Part shown: positions 57,900 through 64,000 of the stretch, piece after piece
How positions within the stretch are numbered: the first letter of the stretch is position 1
Layout of the letters: each line of letters starts with the position of its first letter
NCBI GenBank assembly: GCA_029204225.1
Contig: CM055097.1
Location: 28,879,192 to 28,943,191, forward strand
From: Diphasiastrum complanatum
Lineage: Eukaryota; Streptophyta; Lycopodiopsida; Lycopodiales; Lycopodiaceae
Reading direction: 5' to 3'
DNA: 64,000 nucleotides
Program-made: the position numbers and the translations under genes
Notes under the pieces: model-generated
Told to the model about the DNA's origin: nothing
Databases searched by the model: none
The model's input: the letters and a program-made list of their open reading frames with translations, nothing else

Positions 57900-58650
57900 C
57901 GTTTTGCTCAATAATAGTATGATTTTTGGTGTCAAAACTTTGGCTAACAGTGTAGCCTGGACATCTGACACACAAGAGGTCCTCATTGATTCAGGAGCAA
58001 CCTCTCACTTCATTACATCCAGAAAAATAATGTTTGACTTTCGAAGTACAAATCCATCCAGATACATAGTTCTTGGAGACGGATCAAGACATCAAGTGAA
58101 TGGCATTGGTCCATTATGGCTCAACACCCCATGACCATGAAAGAAGTATACATTTTTCTAGGCCATACTAAGTACTACCACGTCTTCATAACCGACTATG
58201 CCGGCAAGGCACGACTTGTTTATTTGGTTGTGGTTGACCCTAGAGAATAGAAGAACGAATTAAAACTTTTGAGGAGCTCAAAACCTCTCTCACTACCACG
58301 TCAAGTGACTCTGTTCGGTTGATTACACGAAGGAATTCCATGTGCATACTGACGCAAGTATGTTATTGGTGGCATTCTAGCACAATCGGGCGAGTATAGC
58401 AAATATTTTCCAATATGCTTCTTGAGCAGACAACTGGTGCCTACTGAAGTAAACTATACAACAACTGAACACGAAGCACTGGCTATGGTCTACACTATAC
58501 AATGATTGTGACATTATTTGCTAGGCCAAACCTTTGCTTTTTACATTGACCATCAAGCCCTGTTATATATTGTAAATAAGTCTTGTAACGCCGGACGCAT
58601 AGCTTGATGGCTGTTAATCCTTGAGGAATTTACCCTTTGGGTCGTCATAC
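57900..58650 (+). pseudogene. Retrotransposon protease and Gypsy RNase H fragments
   Basis: First an aspartic-protease-like motif (VLIDSGATSHFITS, about 57980-58020) followed by VLGDGSRHQVNGIGP. Then a degraded RT end and an RNase H (GGILAQSGEYSKYFPICFLS, TTEHEALAMVYTIQ, LLGQTFAFYIDHQALLYIVN). Stops are numerous. The protease looks Copia-like while the RNase H is Gypsy-like, so this may be two remnants side by side. Confidence 0.6.
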
Positions 58651-59315
58651 AAACATCAAATTGAAGCTATCTCAATTGACAAACATCAAATTCCATCAAT
58701 AAGGGATGAAAGTCAGCAATTTGAGTGTATAAACTCAATACTTGTTGATTTGATCATTCAATGAGCCATGTCGAGTAATGAGGATCAAAATTGAGGCTTC
58801 TCACATGTAGGTATCAAATTCAAGTTATCTCGAGTGATAGAAATAAAATTTGAGCTATCGCGAGTGTAGGTGCCAATTTCATCAATAAGGACAGATCAAA
58901 CTCAAGCAATATGAGTGTCCTATTGATCAAATTTGAACACTCGATTTACTATGTCGGGTGAGCAAGACCAAAATCACATAGTAGGCATCAAATTTGAGCT
59001 ATCTCAAGTGACAAGGTAACAATTTTGAGCTATCTAGAACTTGTAAGTTTGAGATTCCACTAATTTGATCACTTTAGGAATGACCTCTAATGATAAAGGC
59101 CAAATTGAGTTGTCTCGATTCATAGACATCACGTTTGAGCCATCTTGAGTGATAGGGGTCAATTCCATCTACAAAATCCAAGCAATCTAAATGACCTAAA
59201 ATTGAGATTGATCAAGTATGATCAGTATGAATTATGTCGCATCATAAAGTTAGAAAACTTATGTTAGACATCAAAATTGAGCGATCTTGAGTGATAGGCA
59301 TATAGAATGAAACAG
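58650..59315. repeat. Degenerate repeat region with 'ATCAAATTTGAGCTATCTCGAGTGATAGG' type units
   Basis: Short blocks such as ATCAAATTTGAGCTATCTC, GAGTGATAGG and CATCAATAAGG recur many times with drift across about 660 bp. This suggests an old satellite-like or minisatellite array. No coding frame is seen. Confidence 0.6.
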
Positions 59316-59372
59316 AGTTAATGGGAATAGATGAAACAATCACAATTGGCATATCTAACAATATTAACAAAC

Positions 59373-59982
59373 TGATAAGTTTTCACATGTGTGCAGGATC
59401 CACAAAGCATGTGATTGATCTCTCTAAAGGATGTGTGATTGCACCAAACAAATGTTTGATTAGATCAAAAATGCTAGATTGCCAATCTCAAGGAAAGAAC
59501 ACACAATAGATTTACCAAATGAACTCAAAACTAAAAAAACAAACAATTTTGTCAAAATAATTAGATTCATATTGAACTCAATGGCTTGCTAAAAAAATAG
59601 GTGGAGTTCCAAGAGAAGTCAGTGGATCACAATGATTGGACCATTCTCTCACCCACCTCTTAATGTGATTGGACCACATCCAATTTGCCTCTTAATCTTA
59701 TTGGTCCATTTGCATGACATTGATTGGACCTTTCTAAATGCACCTCTTGATTTGATTGATCCACTTGGCAAGTTCTTATGAAGAGGTGGATATAATGAGC
59801 TCTTATTGGCAAGTGACATGTGTAGCAAATCTATACTTCCTCGAGTTGATCTAAGGCTTGAATGCATTTAATCATCTAAGCCAAAATTGGCCTCTACCAT
59901 ATTTACAAGTACATGAAAGTGTATGGAGGCTTGTACCCCAATAATTAAGACCCAAGATGGATATTTTTGACAATTCTTAACA
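59373..59982 (-). repeat. 3' LTR of a diverged Copia
   Basis: On the minus strand it starts TGTTAAGAATTG next to a purine tract (AAGGAGGAG) and ends at plus coordinate 59373 (TGATAAGTTTTCACATGTG). This parallels the LTR ends of the 31802-43022 family. A diverged CCAAT array (GATTGGACC units) lies at 59600-59770. Confidence 0.65.
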
Positions 59983-59995
59983 CTCCTCCTTAAAA

Positions 59996-60190
59996 TGTAT
60001 CCATCTTAATTTAGCCTAGATCTTGAAATCAAACCAAGATCAGCAATACATGAAGATGTTCCAATATGCTTAGATCTAAATTTGATGAAAGCATTCTTGA
60101 TCAATGGTTTGGTGAGAAGATCGGCAATACATGAAGATGTTCCAATATGTTCCAATGTGATCTCTCTCCCAATGACTTTTTCCAACTGTT
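59996..60190 (-). pseudogene. Copia RNase H C-terminal end
   Basis: The minus frame gives DLLTKPLIKNAFIKFRSKHI and LISRSRLN*, the usual last residues of Copia pol, just before the purine tract and LTR. The local repeat of CGGCAATACATGAAGATGTTCCAA type blocks suggests a small duplication. Upstream sequence is lost. Confidence 0.65.
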
Positions 60191-61489
60191 ATCATTGCCC
60201 TAAGTGACCTTTATGAACCTAAATATCATGCTTTATGATACATGTGATGCCTTATGCCCCCGCATTTTTCTGCCTCCGCCCATCCACGGGTTCAAACTCC
60301 ATTTTTTTGAACAAGAGTTGATTGCATCTTAATGGTACCCAAGAGTTAAACTTCAAGTGGCACAGAGTTCGTGTGGCATGCATCGAACAAGTGCAAGGAA
60401 ATGAAATGATGTTAAATATAAAAACCCGAAAACAACGGAACATTTCAATTAGTCACTGGAGATCATGGAAAAATATAAAAGGACAAGCTTGGGGACCTCA
60501 ACACTAATGTCACTTTAGAATCTAAATATAATTTCTTGGTATCCATGCAAATATGCAAGCCCATTTCAATTTAACTTTGTTATTAGAATCAACATTTAAA
60601 AAGAGCATATCAAATTTTAAATGAAATTAAAAAAAATATTTAAACTTCAGGTGTTTTTTGTAAAAGGTTTCAAAATTCAGCTTCCAAGTTCATGTTTTAC
60701 TTGGCATTTTTTTTGTTTTCCTCTGATGGACCATGCATATGCATTAGAAATTTATACTTGCCCTTGCAATCCATTTTGTCCAACCCGCATCGACTTCTAT
60801 ATTAGCACATATAGGCTATATCCTCAACTCTATTTGTATTTGCAAGTGTAAGGAAATACAAGGTCCCCTTGGACGGCGGTCTGCCAGAACTAGCTTGGCG
60901 CCCCGTAGTGGGGCACGACCCCTCTCTCTCAGCCCCTCCCACCTCCCCCACCGCCCCCCAGTTGATTTTCTACTTGAACTTATGCTTAATGACATTCTAT
61001 GAAATGAATCTTAAAATGTGAAAAAATAGTTGGGAGTTGGAGAGTGAAAGATTCAAAAGAGTAAGCAATAGCAAAAGCAAGAGCGATAGAGCAGGCAAGA
61101 ATAATATAGTATGGTTGGCGAGTAAAGTAATGCAAGAGCAATAGGGCAATAGAACAAGAGCAGGTAATAAATCTCAAAGCAAAACAAGAATTGCAAAATG
61201 CTCACAAAAAGCAAAAACTTATGAGTCATTTGGTACTACTTAACTTTACAAAGCTAATTTTCACAAATATTATATTTGTAGAGAAAAAATGTCTGATTCA
61301 TGCATTCATGTCATGCATAAATTTTTAGGAGGGCTGCAAATTCCTTCAAGGCTTTGGATGGGTATTTGGATGCTAAATTATTTTGTATGTGAAAATTTAA
61401 GGGATTCCAATGTCCAACTCAACAACAAATTTGACAAAGCTCAAACCATATGTCGAGTCATATTTTATTAGCCCTGCACGCCATAAGGC
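60191..61489. other. No gene seen; one GC-rich patch
   Basis: The stretch is AT-rich except 60885-60960, which contains a short hairpin (GCCCC / GGGGC) and C-rich tracts. No exon or element boundary can be supported. Confidence 0.45.
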
Positions 61490-62590
61490 TGGTGGTTTGT
61501 TGCATCCATTAGATATCCCTCATAAGAGATGGAAAAGCATATCTATGGATTTTGTAGTTGGAATTCCTAAGACCCAATGACAAAATTATTCTATTTGGGT
61601 TATAGTGGATTTGTTAATTAAGTTAGTTGCTTTCATACCAGTTAAGTCAACTATAAAGGCTTCTGATTTAGCCTGGATATTTGTTGAAAGATTATTTCAG
61701 TTGTATGGTCTGCCAAGTGTCATTGTTAATGATATAGATCCTAAGTTCACAAGTCACTTATGGTCAACAATATTCCATAAATTGGAAATTTCCCTGAGTT
61801 TAAGTTCTTCCAATCATCCTAAATAAGATGGCCAGATAGAAAGGACTAATCAAACTAAGGAAGATATTTTGAGGATGTAATGTTTCTCACAGGCAATCTC
61901 ATTGAGAAGATTATATCGCACTAGTTGAGTTTGCATATAATAGTAGAAAACATTCTGCTACTAGTTACAGTTCTTTTATGCTTATGTACGGTTTTCAACC
62001 TAGATCTCTAGTAAATGTTGAGAAGAAGTTTGTTAAGATCCAGAAGGTTATTGAATTCTTGCATGATATGCAAGAAATGTTGCAAGTGGCAAAGGATAGT
62101 ATCCCTCAGGATAGAGTTAAACACTACACTGATCTTAAGAGATCTCCAAGAGACTTTAAAGTTGATAACTGGGTATATCTTAGGATTCCAAAAGATTCTA
62201 AGACATTACGTACAAGGAAGCATTACAAATTATCTACCCATTTTTGTGGACCATTCAGGATTGTATGTAGAATTGGTTCTTTGGAATATGAACTCGTTCT
62301 TCAAGGAAAATCGACTGCACACCCAGTATTTCATGTAAGTCATTTGAAACTAAGTTTACATGAAGGTGATAAGTTGGATCGGATGAGGATTTATCCCATT
62401 TGGAATATTTGTCACCTAGTGTATCTTTGGACCCTGAGAAATTGCTCAAAACTACAGATAAACAATTGAGAAATCATTATATCTGAGTGTTTAATTCGGT
62501 GGAAAGGTCATACTAAGGATGATGATTTGTGAGAGAGAGTTGATATCATAAACAAGAATTTTCCTAAATTCAGCTTCTGAGGATAGAAGT
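61490..62590 (+). pseudogene. Chromovirus integrase and chromodomain
   Basis: The plus frame reads GGLLHPLDIPHKRWKSISMD, SIWVIVDLLIKLVAFIPVKS, YGLPSVIVNDIDPKFT, then YSSFMLMYGFQPRS, FKVDNWVYLRIPKD and HPVFHVSHLKLSLHEG. It ends with a chromodomain remnant ECLIRWKGHTKDDDL*ER. The core Asp in VNDIDP is kept. Stops lie near 61580, 61824 and 61880, and in the chromodomain Trp. Upstream pol is missing. Confidence 0.8.
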
Positions 62591-62592
62591 AG

Positions 62593-62608
62593 TTCAAGGG
62601 GGGAAGAA
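62593..62608 (+). other. Polypurine tract of the chromovirus
   Basis: TCAAGGGGGGAAGAA directly precedes TGTTATGTCC, the usual arrangement at a Gypsy 3' LTR. Confidence 0.75.
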
Positions 62609-64000
62609 TGTTATGTCCATGACCAGTACATAGGATTCAGTATACTCCTAGTCTTAGATACATGGTACTTCTGATGGACCCTTTTCGTGCCTCCCTAATT
62701 GGTCGGATCGAGAGGGCAAAGACGGGGTTTGGATCTGCAACTAGGTGATTTGTTGTGTAGTAATGGGCTTCGATCCAATGGGGAGAGGGCTAAGTGACGA
62801 AATAGGAGTGGGGATGTAGGCTTGCTAAAATTGTCAATCTTAGCTTCAGATCTACTCGTGGAATAACCTACATTGGTGCGGCGTTCATCTCTGATGCTAT
62901 CTCTCTTCTTGGTCTTTTCTAGGGTTGGCTTATTCGTGCTTATCTAGGCGTCCTTGGTTCTAGATCTTCTCCTCAAGAGACTGATCTTCTCAAGGGAGGT
63001 GAAGAGTGAAAGAAAACCTACCTACGGATCTTAATGATCACTCCATAGTTTTCTTAGTGAATGGGAGAAGAGATGGTTAGAGAGAGAGAGAGAGAGTAAA
63101 ACATTTACATAGCTCGTCTTGCTTAAGCATGAAAAACCCTTTGGAACCTTAATTCATAAGCCAACAAGGTAAAGTATAGCTGAAAAGTAAATAGATTACA
63201 TTAAAGCACCATAAAGCAAGACTTATTTCAAGACATCCAGCTGGTACCTGCCACCATCCCACAACACAAAACCATACGAGTTAGTATGTGAGGAAGACAA
63301 GTGTCAATGTTGAATGTCAATTGCTATTATCCATGTACAATATAAGCAATGCTACTTAACAACTTGATTAAAATGAAAAACATAGTCCAATCTTCCCATT
63401 CACTTATAATTTTCAGCGATAGGCTAAGCCATCATATTACCGTATCAGGGCGAAAGCCATGCTGATCAGTGTAATAGGTATTAGACCATATCAATAATTA
63501 CTCCTTATTACAAATCAGATAAATGAAAGGATGCTTACTAAACATATGCAAATTGATTTTACGAGAAAATTTAAAAGGTTGAGCAGGGACACACATACAA
63601 CGGTATTAGAGCAAATCCATGCTATGCACCTGTGGACCCATAAAAGAGTCGTGTAATGGTGTCAAACCCCTTGAGCATATCCATTTTTTTTTTAAAGGGT
63701 GTTCAAGCTCGATTACTAGTTTTAATTACTAGTGTAAACTTGAAAGGGTATGTGTAGAAATTACGAAATCATTAACGTTGCCATGTTTTAAAGAAACAAG
63801 TAAAGAGTCAATGACAAGTATAGTCTCAATGAATATGTTAGGGCAAATCCATGCCATTCTAACGTTAGAGACTATAGTAACCCTTGCACAAATCCATGCA
63901 ATCCAAGAGTATAGTAAGTCAAAGATGGGTACGTTTTAATGTATTGGGTTAGTTTAAAGATCATTTGAAACACATCATATTAGACAGCAAGAAAACTTCA
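62609..64000 (+). repeat. 3' LTR start and following non-coding sequence
   Basis: The LTR begins TGTTATGTCCATGACC at 62609; its end cannot be placed because no 5' LTR is in the window. A GA microsatellite lies at about 63080-63098. No gene is seen up to the right edge. Confidence 0.5.

Noticed and set aside
60885-60960. GC-rich hairpin as terminator or ncRNA
   Set aside because: The stem is only 5 bp and no neighbouring gene or promoter supports it.
1-64000. CRISPR arrays, bacterial genes, rRNA and tRNA genes
   Set aside because: No regularly spaced identical repeats, operons or conserved RNA gene sequences were found on either strand.

Overview
The window looks like nuclear DNA of a land plant (or close streptophyte) with a large, repeat-laden genome. 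The grounds are: Copia elements primed by the initiator tRNA-Met site (TGGTATCAGAGC), chromodomain Gypsy elements, GT-AG introns, CACGTG G-boxes, one short Arabidopsis-type telomere motif, and no bacterial-style operons. I found no host housekeeping gene, rRNA, tRNA or CRISPR. The species cannot be named from sequence alone. Nearly every coding stretch belongs to a mobile element, and most are broken by transition-type stops.

Layout. 1-3,735: a minus-strand Copia element whose integrase core has been flipped. 3,790-5,650: a DUF7869-like (RNase H-like, transposase-like) gene followed by an array of palindromes with core GTGGATNATCCAC. 7,550-15,310: the most unusual part, four adjacent genes in alternating orientation: an unrecognised two-exon gene (called 'YPSN' here), a minus-strand gene joining a histone H3 fold to a Ulp1/C48 SUMO-protease domain, a divergently transcribed unknown gene ('X', promoter duplicated in tandem), and a DDE/RNase H-like transposase-type gene. 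15,755-20,633: plus and minus Gypsy fragments. 20,643-21,775: a small inverted-repeat unit and a second YPSN gene. 22,000-28,190: a minus-strand Gypsy with a roughly 1,000-residue extra coiled-coil ORF downstream of integrase. 28,739-29,344: a chromodomain Gypsy integrase end. 29,345-31,266: a second H3-like gene, again head to head with a second X gene, with four G-boxes between them.

31,267-44,573 is a three-level nest. A minus-strand Gypsy gag is split by a plus-strand Copia (31,802-43,022). That Copia is split by a young minus-strand relative (32,881-37,994) with a perfect 5-bp target duplication and an 815-codon open frame lacking reverse transcriptase. 44,574-46,110 holds another retroelement accessory ORF. 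46,990-48,940 joins a DUF7869 fragment to a Gypsy gag. 50,150-52,800 is a decayed Gypsy. 52,982-55,803 holds a pair of 1.1-kb direct repeats. 57,200-60,190 has degenerate tandem repeats, Gypsy RNase H and a Copia 3' end. 61,490-62,620 is a chromodomain Gypsy end with polypurine tract and LTR start.

The candidate new system is the H3-Ulp1 plus X gene pair. It occurs twice, both times divergent, with leaders rich in a composite GATATCGG...GCGCG motif that also occurs elsewhere in the window. With the YPSN and DDE genes it may form a multi-gene DNA transposon carrying its own histone variant and SUMO protease. This is inference from layout; both copies are damaged.
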